DNA of 64,000 nt from an uncultured Collinsella sp. (lineage in GTDB: Bacteria; Actinomycetota; Coriobacteriia; Coriobacteriales; Coriobacteriaceae): NCBI GenBank assembly GCA_958451615.1, contig CAUDQR010000001.1:124001-188000 (forward strand), written 5' to 3'. A model generated the notes under the pieces. It saw only the letters and a list, made by a program, of their open reading frames with translations. It made no database searches and had not been told where the DNA came from. How positions within the stretch are numbered: position 1 is the first letter of the stretch; each line of letters begins with the position of its first letter. A program made the position numbers and the translations under genes. Shown here one piece after another: positions 35,332-46,120 of the stretch.

Positions 35332-35820
35332 ATGATCAGAAAAACCCTCGAGACCGACATTCCCGCCGTCATGGCTATCTATGATGCCGCCCGCGCCTTT
35401 ATGCGCGCGCATGGCAACGCCACGCAGTGGCCCGAGGGCACGCCTTCGGCCGAGCAGCTGGCTGCCGATATCGCCGCCGGTGGCAGCTATGTGTGCGAAG
35501 TCGACGGTCGCGTGGTGGCGACGTTTGCCTTTTTGCCGGGCCCGGACGAGTGCTATGACGTCATCGAGGACGGTCAGTGGCGCAGCGACACTCCGTACGC
35601 CGTGCTGCACCGCGTGGCGTCCGACGGCACCGTGCACGGTATCGCGGCCGCGATGTTTGCCTTTGCCAAGGAGCGTGCCGACCATCTGCGTATCGATACG
35701 CACGCGGACAACCTGCCCATGCAGGGTGCGAGCCTCAAGGCAGGGTTCGAGCGCGCCGGCGTCGTGTATGTGTCCGACGGCACGCCGCGCGTTGCGTTCG
35801 ACTGGCTGCGCGAGGCATAA
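35332..35820 (+). CDS. GNAT-family N-acetyltransferase
   Basis: 162 aa from ATG 35332 (GTG 35329 is adjacent and also possible). It shows the GNAT order: IRKTLETDIPAVMAIYDAAR at the N-terminus, a beta-strand FLPGPDE region, the acetyl-CoA-binding area around HRVASDGTVHGIAAAMFAFAK and a final LRIDTHADNLPMQGASLKAGF. The latter is typical for small GNAT enzymes that use THxDN to hold CoA. The acceptor substrate is unknown. A compact terminator follows. Confidence 0.88.
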   Translation: MIRKTLETDIPAVMAIYDAARAFMRAHGNATQWPEGTPSAEQLAADIAAGGSYVCEVDGRVVATFAFLPGPDECYDVIEDGQWRSDTPYAVLHRVASDGTVHGIAAAMFAFAKERADHLRIDTHADNLPMQGASLKAGFERAGVVYVSDGTPRVAFDWLREA

Positions 35821-35854
35821 GGGCCGAGTCACATACCAGCGTTTCATCGAAATG

Positions 35855-35880
35855 AAAATGGCCCCGCGTGGGGCCATTTT
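35855..35880. terminator. Rho-independent terminator after the GNAT gene
   Basis: AAAATGGCCCC, loop GCGT, GGGGCCATTTT. The A- and T-tracts on both sides allow termination in both directions. Confidence 0.92.
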
Positions 35881-36124
35881 TGGTAAAACGCGTCGTTGTG
35901 GGACTCGCATTGTTACCGTCTCAGATGAGACCGGGCAGACAAAAGGGGAGGTGCCGGCTTTCGTAAGGCGCGAACCTACGAAAATCGCCGCGCGGCAACG
36001 CAGGGCGATGAGCTTGGTCGGGGGATAGGGCCCGCTTCGCCCGCCGGCCCGTAAATTGTATCATCCAGTGTGGAACGAGGATGCCCGTTGCCGAGTGCGA
36101 CGGGCTTGCAATAAGAGGAGAGCC

Positions 36125-38128
36125 ATGTCGAAGCAAGCGGTCGTTGGAATCTTGGCGCATGTCGATGCCGGCAAGACCACACTGGCCGAGGCCATGCTGT
36201 TCTGCGCGGGTCGCATTCGCAAGCGCGGCCGCGTGGACGATGGCGACTCGCACCTGGATACCAACGCCATCGAGCGCGAGCGCGGCATCACGATTTTCTC
36301 GTCGCAGGCCGTGTTCGACCACGGTGATACCCGCGTCATGCTCGTGGACGCTCCCGGACACGTGGATTTTTCGGCCGAGGCAGAGCGCACGTTGCGTGCG
36401 CTCGACTACGCGATTTTGGTGGTAGGTGCCAACGACGGCGTGCAGGGGCACACCGAAACCCTGTGGCGCCTGCTTGCGCGCTATGACATTCCGACGTTCA
36501 TCTATATCAACAAAATCGATTTGGAGAATCCCGGCCGCGATGTTTTGCTGGCACAACTTGGGCAGCGTCTTTCCGAGGGCTGCCTCGATGCGAACGAACT
36601 GCTGGCGGGCGGCGCCGCTTGGGAGGACGCTGCCGCGTTGGACGTGGCAGCCCTCGAGGAGTTTCTTGAGACGGGTGAGCTTTCCGTCGCAACGCTTTCG
36701 CGCATGGTTGCCGAGCGCAGGCTCTTTCCCTGCTTTGCCGGCTCGGCGCTCAAGGATCAGGGCGTGGGCGAGCTGCTGGATGGTATGTGCACGCTGATGC
36801 GTGAGCAGGCGTGGCCGCCGGAGTTCGCCGCGCGTGTCTATCGTGTCAGCCGCGGTGTTCGTGGCGAGCGCTTGGCTTGGGTTAAAGTGACCGGCGGCAC
36901 ACTGCATGCCAAACAGATGATTGACGGGCGTTCCGGCGCCGAGGCATGGGAGCAAAAGGTCGATCAGGTGCGCATCTATAACGGAGAGAAGTACGAGCTT
37001 GCCCAGGAAGTTGCCGCTGGCGGTATTTGTGCCGTGACGGGTCTTGCGCACGTTCGCCCGGGGGATGCCTTGGGTGCGGAGCCCGGGTGCGATGCGCCCG
37101 TCATTGCGCCGGTCCTCACCTATACGGTGCTCCCGGGCGAACATGATGTCCATGCGGTGTTTAAAGCGCTGGCTGAGCTGACGGACGAAGACCCCATGCT
37201 CGGCGTAAGCTGGAATACGCATCTTGAGCAGATTCACTTGCAGTTGATGGGCGCCGTGCAACTCGAGGTCGTGCAGCGGGTGTTGGCCGATCGCTTTGAC
37301 CTTTCGATTGAGTTTGAGCCCGGCGGCATTCTCTATAAGGAGACTATTTCGCGGCCGGTCGAGGGCGTGGGCCACTTTGAGCCGCTGCGCCACTATGCCG
37401 AGGTGCATCTGCGCCTGGAGCCGTTGCCGGCGGGTTCGGGTGTGCAGTTTGGCACCGTGACCTCGGCCGACGAGCTCGATCTTAACTGGCAGCGTTTGGC
37501 ACTCACCAACGCTATGGAGCGCGACCACCTGGGCGTGCTGACGGGCTCGCCCATCACCGATGTGCGCATTACGCTCGCGGGCGGCCGCGCGCATGCCAAA
37601 CACACCGAGGGCGGCGATTTTCGCCAGGCCACGTACCGCGCGATTCGCCAGGGTTTGATGCAGGCGCGCGAGGCCGGCGCGGCGGTGTTGTTGGAGCCGT
37701 GGTATCGCTTTGAGCTCGAGGTGCCGGGGGAGTGCGTGGGCCGGGCGCTCTCGGATGCCACGCGCATGAGTGCCGAGTACGAGCCGCCGACGATGGCGGG
37801 AGACCGGGCGAAGCTTGTGGGTCGCGTTCCGGCATCCGAGGTGCAAGATTATGCGCTGGAGGTGGCTGCCTACACGAGCGGTCGCGGGCATCTGTACCTG
37901 GAGTTCGCCGGTTATGCGGCTTGCCATGATGGCGAGCGCGTAATCGAGGCTGCCGCCTACGAGCCCGAGGCCGATCTGCCCAACACGCCCGACTCGGTCT
38001 TTTGCGCCCACGGCGCCGGCTACACGGTCAAATGGTACGACGCACCCGCTGCGGCGCACGTAAAGGTCGATCCCGCCACCTTCCGCCCCTGGCGAGCAGC
38101 AGACGCCGAGTTTTTCGGCCACATGTGA
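36125..38128 (+). CDS. TetM/EF-G-like ribosomal-protection-type GTPase
   Basis: 667 aa from ATG 36125, preceded by AGAGGAG; the open frame further upstream lacks a site. G motifs are GILAHVDAGKTT (G1), ERGITIFS (G2), DAPGHVDF (G3), NKID (G4) and SAL (G5). EF-G domains II-V follow, with AQLEV-type VQLEVVQRVLADRF and a domain IV/V tail. It resembles the TetM/O/W group and uncharacterised chromosomal homologues, and is longer than the roughly 640 aa of TetM. A drug-resistance role is possible but not supported by any context gene. The last two codons, ATG-TGA, lie inside a family A palindrome. Confidence 0.85.
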   Translation: MSKQAVVGILAHVDAGKTTLAEAMLFCAGRIRKRGRVDDGDSHLDTNAIERERGITIFSSQAVFDHGDTRVMLVDAPGHVDFSAEAERTLRALDYAILVVGANDGVQGHTETLWRLLARYDIPTFIYINKIDLENPGRDVLLAQLGQRLSEGCLDANELLAGGAAWEDAAALDVAALEEFLETGELSVATLSRMVAERRLFPCFAGSALKDQGVGELLDGMCTLMREQAWPPEFAARVYRVSRGVRGERLAWVKVTGGTLHAKQMIDGRSGAEAWEQKVDQVRIYNGEKYELAQEVAAGGICAVTGLAHVRPGDALGAEPGCDAPVIAPVLTYTVLPGEHDVHAVFKALAELTDEDPMLGVSWNTHLEQIHLQLMGAVQLEVVQRVLADRFDLSIEFEPGGILYKETISRPVEGVGHFEPLRHYAEVHLRLEPLPAGSGVQFGTVTSADELDLNWQRLALTNAMERDHLGVLTGSPITDVRITLAGGRAHAKHTEGGDFRQATYRAIRQGLMQAREAGAAVLLEPWYRFELEVPGECVGRALSDATRMSAEYEPPTMAGDRAKLVGRVPASEVQDYALEVAAYTSGRGHLYLEFAGYAACHDGERVIEAAAYEPEADLPNTPDSVFCAHGAGYTVKWYDAPAAAHVKVDPATFRPWRAADAEFFGHM

Positions 38129-38153
38129 CAAAGGGGCAGTTCCTTTGTCACAT
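38123..38153. repeat. Palindromic repeat family A, copy 6, containing a stop codon
   Basis: The left half ATGTGACAAAGGGGC starts with the last sense codon and TGA stop of the TetM-like gene. The right half is TCCTTTGTCACAT-like. Confidence 0.9.
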
Positions 38154-38157
38154 GCTA

Positions 38158-38187
38158 TTGGTATAACTCGGTATAAGTTGGTATAAC
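38158..38187. promoter_or_regulatory. Three 10-bp iterons upstream of the first AAA ATPase
   Basis: TTGGTATAAC, TCGGTATAAG and TTGGTATAAC lie head to tail with exactly one helical turn period, ending 34 bp before ATG 38222. They are followed by TGTTACC, the reverse of GGTA-type half-sites. This looks like a repressor-binding or promoter-control region; the binder is unknown. Confidence 0.6.
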
Positions 38188-38221
38188 TGTTACCAGGGTT
38201 TGCCAATCCGAGGAGGCCGAT

Positions 38222-39340
38222 ATGAATCCAAATCCCTTTAAGCCCACAGCTGGTAAGCGGCCTCCGATACTCATCGGTCGCGAGTCGGTCATCGAAGATT
38301 TTGAGGAAGGGCTCGACAACGGCGCCGGAGCGCCGGGCAGGCTCATGCTCATTACGGGAAACCGCGGCTATGGCAAAACGGTTCTCCTGCGGGAGCTGCA
38401 ACGTCTAGCCAGCGAGCGCGGATGGGCGGTTGTCTCCGATTCCGCTTCGCTTGGTTTGTGCGACCGCTTGGCCGACGCGCTTCGCTCGAATAAACCCGTT
38501 GTGACGTCAATGGAGTTTGGGCCGTCGTTTGGCCGGATGTCGGTCGAGGCGGCGCGGGCAAAAGGCGAGACATTGCGAGGGCTGGTCAACGAGCGTCTCA
38601 AGAAGCTCGGTCCGGGCAAGGGCGTCTTGTTTGCGATTGACGAGGCACAATCGGTGTCTATCGAGGAACTGGCGGCTCTTGCCGTCCTCTATCAGCAGGT
38701 GCTCGGAGACCAGGATGCCACGGGCTTGCCCGATAGCGACCAGCGCGGTCTTGCGCTGGCGTTCGCCGGCTTGCCCAGTATGGTTGACGATCTGCTCGAA
38801 GAGCCGAGCGTGACGTTTTTGCGGCGCGCCCAGCAGCGTACGTTGGGGGCGATTTCTTTGCCCCAGGTGCGCGATTCATATATCCAGACGGTCGAATGTG
38901 CTGGTCTTTGCATTGATGCGGGGACGGCGGACCTTGCGGCGCACAAGAGCATGGGACATCCCTATATGGTTCAGCTGGTGGGATATTACATGTGGCGGTC
39001 TGCTGTCCGGCGTGGCTCGCAGGTCATTGAAGGGTGCGATGTCGAGGTTGGTCATGCGGATGCCGTCTCTGAGTTCTACGAAGCGGTTGACGCGCCTCTG
39101 TATTACGGGCTGCGTACCCCACAGCGCCTCTTTATCGAGGCTATGGCGGTTGACGAGGGCAAGCTGACGCGCATGGCGGATATCATTGAGCGCTGCGACC
39201 GCACCCAGAGCTGGGCGAGTAAATATCGCGCAAGCTTAATTCGCGAGCGCGTCATCGAGGCCGCCGGATACGGTCTCGTCCGGTTTAGCGTGCCTATGCT
39301 GGGCAAGTACATTCGCGATCGTGTTTTATGGCACGAGTGA
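38222..39340 (+). CDS. ORC/STAND-like AAA ATPase with C-terminal winged helix, paralogue 1
   Basis: 372 aa. Walker A is GNRGYGKT (about 46-53), Walker B GVLFAIDEAQ (about 134-143), and the sensor-1 region ALAFAGLPSM is followed by TFLRRAQQRTLG. The C-terminal 80 residues form a likely winged helix (RLFIEAMAVDEGKLTRMADIIE, then YGLVRFSVPML). It is clearly paralogous to the gene at 41941-43041. AGGAGG precedes the ATG. Function is unknown; related proteins bind DNA or scaffold NTPase switches. Three iterons lie just upstream, and the UvrA-like gene follows after a palindrome. Confidence 0.82.
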   Translation: MNPNPFKPTAGKRPPILIGRESVIEDFEEGLDNGAGAPGRLMLITGNRGYGKTVLLRELQRLASERGWAVVSDSASLGLCDRLADALRSNKPVVTSMEFGPSFGRMSVEAARAKGETLRGLVNERLKKLGPGKGVLFAIDEAQSVSIEELAALAVLYQQVLGDQDATGLPDSDQRGLALAFAGLPSMVDDLLEEPSVTFLRRAQQRTLGAISLPQVRDSYIQTVECAGLCIDAGTADLAAHKSMGHPYMVQLVGYYMWRSAVRRGSQVIEGCDVEVGHADAVSEFYEAVDAPLYYGLRTPQRLFIEAMAVDEGKLTRMADIIERCDRTQSWASKYRASLIRERVIEAAGYGLVRFSVPMLGKYIRDRVLWHE

Positions 39341-39385
39341 TGTGACAAAGGGACTGTCCCTTTGTCACATTCCTTTGTCACATTC
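39340..39385. repeat. Palindromic repeat family A, copy 7, with extra half
   Basis: A perfect-type 31-bp copy (39340-39370) that begins at the last base of the ATPase TGA. An extra half-copy (TCCTTTGTCACATTCG, 39370-39385) follows at once. Confidence 0.9.
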
Positions 39386-39405
39386 GATTAACAGGAAGGG
39401 GAGCG

Positions 39406-41898
<2,493 letters not shown>

Positions 41899-41902
41899 CC
41901 GA

Positions 41903-41933
41903 ATGTGACAAAGGGACAGTCCCTTTGTCACAT
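41903..41933. repeat. Palindromic repeat family A, copy 8
   Basis: A perfect-type copy four bases after the UvrA-like stop and seven bases before the 3' end of the convergent second ATPase. Confidence 0.9.
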
Positions 41934-41940
41934 CCGATGC

Positions 41941-43041
41941 CTATTTCACGCATTGAGCTGCGAGATAGTCGCGGAAGAACGGCAATTCAAAAGCGACGAT
42001 TCCGCGCCCGCGTTCTCCAATGATGCCGGCGTCTATCATGCGGCGTCGGTAGCGGGAGACCTGCTGCGGCGAACGCTTAAGGCGCTCGACAAGGTCAGCG
42101 GTGGTGGACTCTTCTTCGTCATCGAGCATGGCGATGAGGAATCGCTTGTCCTCTGCAGTGAGTTCCCGATAGGTTGCCGCGAGGATTCGGTCGTCCATCT
42201 CGTCGCGCGCGATTTTGATCCCCAGGTCAAAGTCGCGTGACGAGATTTCCTTCGAATTGCTCGTGAGATCCCAGGCGCGGTAACCCACAAGCTGCAAAAG
42301 GAAAGGAAAGCCTGAAATCGAGCGAACGGCCTTATCGATTCCTTCGGAATCCGCCAAACGGTCGTTTTCCTGAATCGTTCGGATCAAGGCCTCGCGTACA
42401 TCGTAGTCGGCGATACGCCCCAGATGATATTGCTGGGCGCGACGAAGGAACGAGACCGTCTTGTGGTTCAGCAACGTCGAGACGTTGTTAGGAAGTCCCG
42501 CCATGAGTAGGGCGACGCGTTTCCCATCGGTCACAAAGTGCTGATACGTGGCTGCGAGCTGGATCATCTCGTCGAGCGTCGGGTCGACCTCATCAACCGT
42601 GACGAGCAGGCCGGTGCCCGTTTCGTTGAGTTGGTCGATGATGTCGCTCATGCGATAACGCCAAGTCGAGGCATCGTGAACGCGATTGACCTCGATACTG
42701 CCGAGCGGCGCGATTCCGAGGCCGGTGACTTCGAAGTTGTTAGACGGGTCGATGAGATGGCCTGCAGCACGTTTCGCCCCGAGCTCGATTTCCTCAAGCA
42801 TTCCCGAGAGCGCGGTCGTCTTTACCGCTATCCAGCCGTGGGATTCTGCCCTTGTCGCGAGCGACGACATGAGAGCGGTTTTACCGGTTCCACGCGCGCC
42901 TGAGAAGATCGAGGTCAATTCCGGGCGTCTACGCTGACTCAAGAAGGCACGGTCCAAATCTCGAATAATCTGTTGTCTGCCGGCGAGATGGGCAGGAACC
43001 TCGCCAAAGCTAGGGGTAAACGGGTTTTCGAGGTATTCCAC
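41941..43041 (-). CDS. ORC/STAND-like AAA ATPase with C-terminal winged helix, paralogue 2
   Basis: 366 aa from GTG 43041; AAAGGAG lies six bases before it, while the upstream ATG at 43059 would include the ribosome site in the coding region. Walker A is GARGTGKT (about 48-55), Walker B LLVTVDEVDP, then ALLMAGLPNNV and SFLRRAQQYHLG, matching paralogue 1 closely there. A winged helix ends the protein (AEDKRFLIAMLDDEEEST, then RGIVAFELPFF). The N-terminus EYLENPFTPSFGEVP is typical of the group. It faces the UvrA-like gene tail to tail. Confidence 0.85.
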   Translation of the reverse strand: MEYLENPFTPSFGEVPAHLAGRQQIIRDLDRAFLSQRRRPELTSIFSGARGTGKTALMSSLATRAESHGWIAVKTTALSGMLEEIELGAKRAAGHLIDPSNNFEVTGLGIAPLGSIEVNRVHDASTWRYRMSDIIDQLNETGTGLLVTVDEVDPTLDEMIQLAATYQHFVTDGKRVALLMAGLPNNVSTLLNHKTVSFLRRAQQYHLGRIADYDVREALIRTIQENDRLADSEGIDKAVRSISGFPFLLQLVGYRAWDLTSNSKEISSRDFDLGIKIARDEMDDRILAATYRELTAEDKRFLIAMLDDEEESTTADLVERLKRSPQQVSRYRRRMIDAGIIGERGRGIVAFELPFFRDYLAAQCVK

Positions 43042-43127
43042 AAGGCTCTCCTTTCGCATCGCCGTTTAACTTCATTTTATTCTAGTAAATTCTGATTAAA
43101 AGCGATGTCTCGTTATTTGGTGCATCA

Positions 43128-43158
43128 ATGTGACAAAGGGGCGGTCCCTTTGTCACAT
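43128..43158. repeat. Palindromic repeat family A, copy 9, containing the trmL stop
   Basis: The minus-strand half includes ATG TGA, the last codon and stop of trmL. It mirrors the arrangement at 38123. Confidence 0.9.
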
Positions 43159-43752
43159 TCCAGGAAAGCCTGTCTGGCGCAGAGCCTCGTAGAGGACGAT
43201 GGCGGCGCTGTTGGAGAGGTTGAGTGCGCTGATGCGGTAGTCGTTCGGGTCGACGAAGTTGCCGCAGATATCCTGCTGAAGGATGGCCTCATGGCTGTCC
43301 TCGATATGTCCGAGCGCCTCCTCGTGGGCCTCCCAGACTTTGGCGTTATCGAGTGAGTCACAGTCGCGTAGCATGGGAATGCGCTCGCAGCGCTCAGGCG
43401 CCGCAGCAAGCAGATCTTCGGGAATCCCCGAGCTCTCGCTGCCAAAGACCAGATAGTCACCGTCGCGGTAGGTGCTTTGCGCATAGGTGCGGCGCGCTTT
43501 TTTGGTCAGCAGGTGCAGACGCTCGTCGGCAGGGGAGAGGCCGTTGCGCGCAAGGAAATCCTCCCAACCGGCATATGTCGTCACGTCCAAGTTTTGCCAG
43601 TAGCCCAGGCCGGCGCGACGTACCGTCTTGTCGTCGAGCGAAAAGCCCAGTGGCTCCACCAGATGCAGGCGGGCGCCGGTGACCACGCAGGTGCGGCCTA
43701 TATTGCCCGTATTGGCCGGAATCTCGGGTGCATACAGCACAATGTTGAACAT
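43153..43752 (-). CDS. trmL: tRNA (cytidine(34)/cmnm5U34-2'-O)-methyltransferase
   Basis: 199 aa from ATG 43752, with GGAG four bases upstream; a long open frame beyond it lacks a site and crosses a terminator. SPOUT knot motifs are NIVLYAPEIPANTGNIGRTC, VFGSESSGIPEDLL and ISALNLSNSAAIVLYEALRQ, in the order typical of TrmL. The enzyme methylates the wobble ribose of certain leucine tRNAs. The last residue and stop codon (ATG TGA) belong to a family A palindrome, and the C-terminus may therefore be set by the repeat. About 95 bp upstream lies the CobW gene, separated by a terminator. Confidence 0.9.
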   Translation of the reverse strand: MFNIVLYAPEIPANTGNIGRTCVVTGARLHLVEPLGFSLDDKTVRRAGLGYWQNLDVTTYAGWEDFLARNGLSPADERLHLLTKKARRTYAQSTYRDGDYLVFGSESSGIPEDLLAAAPERCERIPMLRDCDSLDNAKVWEAHEEALGHIEDSHEAILQQDICGNFVDPNDYRISALNLSNSAAIVLYEALRQTGFPGM

Positions 43753-43775
43753 GAATCTCCTTGGCTCAGAACGAA

Positions 43776-43808
43776 AAACCACCACGAAGGGCACCTTCGT
43801 GGTGGTTT
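43776..43808 (-). terminator. Rho-independent terminator after the CobW gene
   Basis: A 15-bp perfect stem (43776-43790 with 43794-43808, AAACCACCACGAAGG and mirror), three-base loop, and a T-run on the minus strand. It lies only 24 bp before the trmL ATG, so trmL needs its own promoter within or next to this hairpin or depends on read-through. Confidence 0.88.
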
Positions 43809-43847
43809 GGCGGTTACGTAGGCGGAAAAATACCCGCTTGGATAAAC

Positions 43848-44978
43848 CTAGGCGCGGTGCCAGTCGGTCAGGCAGGCATCGAGGGAGGCGATGAGCGCAT
43901 CCTTGTCCATGTGACGGCCGATGATGCACAGGCTCGTCATGCGGTCGCCCGTCTCGTCGTCCCAAATCTGCATGATTTCGGGGTTCTCGTCGATGATCTT
44001 CTGCTTCTCGCCCTCGGGCGCGGAATCGACAAACAGACCGTTCTCCATCAGGCGCATCTGGTGGCCGGCCTGCTCAAACATGTAGCACATGTCCGGATTG
44101 CCGGTCTGCCACAGCGGACCCTTGACGCGGATGACCTCGTCGGGCCACTCCTGCTCAACAAAATCGGTGAACTTCTGCAGGTCAAACGGCTTGCGGCGCG
44201 AGTACACAAAGGTCTCGATGTCGTACTCGAGCACCTCGGGGTCGTCGTGCTCCTCGGGATGTTCCATGGCCTCGATCCAGGCGGCGGAGTTGTAGGCGCG
44301 CATAAAGTCGAAGCGGTCGGTGTCGAGCAGCTCCTCCATGGGGACCTCGCCGTTTTGAGCCTCGACAATCACGGCGTCCTTCTGCAGGCTGCGCACGATG
44401 GCCTTGAGCTCGGCAATCTGCTCAGGCGTGACGGTATCGGTCTTGTTGAGGATCAGCGTGGAGCAAAACTCGATCTGCTGGATGAGCAGGCTCTCGATGT
44501 CGTCCTCGTCGATATCCTCGGCTAGCAGATCGCGACCGCCGTTGAACTCGTCGTACATGCGGGCGCAGTCGACCACGGCCACGATGTTGTCGAGCGCGAG
44601 CTTGGGCTCGCCGCCCACCTTGGCCTCGTCGCAGAAGCTCGAGATGGTGTAGGCGATGGGGATGGGCTCGCAAATACCCGAGGCCTCGATGATGATGTAG
44701 TCGAACTTGCCCGAATCGGCGATGCCCTGCAGCTGGTTGGCCAGATCGTCCGAAAGCGTGCAGCAGATGCAGCCGTTGGTGAGCGGGATGAGGTCGTCGG
44801 TCTCGGAAAGGCCGCCGTCGGCGATAAGGCTGGCGTCGACGTTGATCTCGCCGATATCGTTGACGATCACGGCGGCGCGGATGCCGCCGTCGTTAGCGAG
44901 GATGTGGTTGAGCAGCGTGGTCTTGCCGGCACCGAGGTATCCGGTAAGCATGATGATCTTCACGGGTCTGTTGGGCAT
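43848..44978 (-). CDS. CobW/COG0523-family GTPase (metal-chaperone type)
   Basis: 376 aa from ATG 44978, preceded by AAAGGAGG; an ATG seven codons upstream is less supported. GTPase motif GYLGAGKTTLLNHIL, metal-binding CxCC as C70-I-C72-C73 in NGCICCTLSDDL, ASGICEP, and LNKTD are all present. The CobW C-terminal domain follows. Family members deliver zinc, cobalt or iron-group metals to target enzymes using GTP. The CxCC motif suggests zinc or similar; no Zur box was recognised upstream. Confidence 0.92.
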   Translation of the reverse strand: MPNRPVKIIMLTGYLGAGKTTLLNHILANDGGIRAAVIVNDIGEINVDASLIADGGLSETDDLIPLTNGCICCTLSDDLANQLQGIADSGKFDYIIIEASGICEPIPIAYTISSFCDEAKVGGEPKLALDNIVAVVDCARMYDEFNGGRDLLAEDIDEDDIESLLIQQIEFCSTLILNKTDTVTPEQIAELKAIVRSLQKDAVIVEAQNGEVPMEELLDTDRFDFMRAYNSAAWIEAMEHPEEHDDPEVLEYDIETFVYSRRKPFDLQKFTDFVEQEWPDEVIRVKGPLWQTGNPDMCYMFEQAGHQMRLMENGLFVDSAPEGEKQKIIDENPEIMQIWDDETGDRMTSLCIIGRHMDKDALIASLDACLTDWHRA

Positions 44979-45064
44979 GTGTCCTCCTTTGTTAGACATG
45001 GCTTACAGTTAAATCTTATGCCAAACGCCTGCTCTTATACCCACGCGCCGGCAAATAACACAGG

Positions 45065-45406
45065 CTACTCCCAGGCTCCCCATACATCGGGGCAATAACC
45101 GACGGTGGCCTTTTTGCCGTTGCGCACGATGGGCTCGGCTAGAACCTGCTGGTTCTCGAGCAACTTGTCGAAGCGCTGGCTAGGGGTGAGGTGCTGGATG
45201 AGCGCGAGCGTCTCCTCGTCCTTGGCCTTGGGGTTGAGCAGCTTGTCGATGCCGCCGACCGCCTGCATCACGCTCGTGAGCTCGCCTTTGCTCATCTCCT
45301 TTTCCTTAAGGTCGATAAACTGCACCTTGATGCGGCGCTCCTTAAAGAAGCGCTGGGCCTTCTTGGTATCGAAGGACTTCTTAGTCCCGAAGATTTGCAC
45401 GTTCAT
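45065..45406 (-). CDS. ArsC/Spx-like thioredoxin-fold protein lacking the catalytic cysteine
   Basis: 113 aa with the ArsC-family fold (VQIFGTKKSFDTKKAQRFFKE at the start, then VQFIDLKEKEMSKGELTSV and PIVRNGKKATVGYCPDVW). ArsC and Spx carry a cysteine or CxxC near residues 10-13; here those positions are K-K-S-F-D and no cysteine is present. The only cysteine is C105. It is thus unlikely to be an arsenate reductase and might act as a protein adaptor like Spx. It ends at 45065 and follows the FMN reductase gene by 16 bp on the same strand. Confidence 0.82.
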   Translation of the reverse strand: MNVQIFGTKKSFDTKKAQRFFKERRIKVQFIDLKEKEMSKGELTSVMQAVGGIDKLLNPKAKDEETLALIQHLTPSQRFDKLLENQQVLAEPIVRNGKKATVGYCPDVWGAWE

Positions 45407-45422
45407 AGTATGTTCCGCCGTT

Positions 45423-46046
45423 CTAACGAATGAAGTTGGTGCGCTCGCGGTCGGCCACGGGGGCTTCGATGCCGGCAGCCTTGCCTGCTTCGATGCAACG
45501 AAGGAGCCAGGCTATGTTCTTGCCGATGTTTCGCATGGTAGCAAGACCCTCGGCGTCCTGGGCGGCCTCGCCTGGCATGGCACCAAAGACGTTGTTCCAA
45601 TAGGTGGAGGCGACCACGGGCATCTGGTTGATGGTGAAGTATTTATTGAGTACATCGAAGGTGGTCGACGTGCCGCCACGGCGGGCAACGGCGACCGCGG
45701 CGCCCGGCTTGTGCGCAAAGGCCTTGCTGCCAGCATAGAAGGCGCGGTCGAGGGCCGAGAGGATGCGGCCACTGGGATGCGCGTAGTAGACGGGTGAGCC
45801 AAAGACAAAGCCGTCGGCCTGCTCGGCGGCGGCGATGAGCTCGTTCACCACGTCGTCGTCAAAGGTGCAGCGGCAATCGAGCTTGCCGCACTGGCCACAG
45901 CCAATGCAGTCGCGAATGGGCTTGGCGCCCAGTTGGAACACCTCGGTATCGATGCCCTCGGCATGCAATTGCTCGGCGACCTCGGCGAGCGCGCGGGCGG
46001 TGTTGCCGCTTGCCTTGGGGCTGCCATTGACCAAAAGAACCTTCAT
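45423..46046 (-). CDS. NADPH-dependent FMN reductase/flavodoxin-fold protein
   Basis: 207 aa from ATG 46046, with GGGAG before it (a GTG directly upstream is possible). VLLVNGSPKASGNTARAL binds FMN phosphate, and a cysteine-rich CIGCGQCGKLDCRC segment around residues 48-61 resembles the iron-sulfur flavoprotein or multimeric flavodoxin type. GFVFGSPVYYAHPSG and the C-terminal region fit iron-sulfur flavoprotein-like NADPH-dependent FMN reductases. It may handle quinones or metal ions; the substrate is not evident. It precedes the ArsC-like gene in a likely two-gene operon. Confidence 0.87.
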   Translation of the reverse strand: MKVLLVNGSPKASGNTARALAEVAEQLHAEGIDTEVFQLGAKPIRDCIGCGQCGKLDCRCTFDDDVVNELIAAAEQADGFVFGSPVYYAHPSGRILSALDRAFYAGSKAFAHKPGAAVAVARRGGTSTTFDVLNKYFTINQMPVVASTYWNNVFGAMPGEAAQDAEGLATMRNIGKNIAWLLRCIEAGKAAGIEAPVADRERTNFIR

Positions 46047-46120
46047 CACAAACTCCCTCTGCTGTTGGTGACTTCTGCAGAGGATTATCGCACGATGGGG
46101 GAGGCGGTGCGGGCGCGGTG

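Noticed and set aside
35921..38401. Open frame of 826 codons on the minus strand
   Set aside because: It lies opposite the TetM-like GTPase, shows no domain motif, and arises from the codon bias of GC-rich genes.
45065..45406. Arsenate reductase
   Set aside because: The catalytic cysteine position is occupied by lysine, serine and phenylalanine, and no arsenic genes are nearby.
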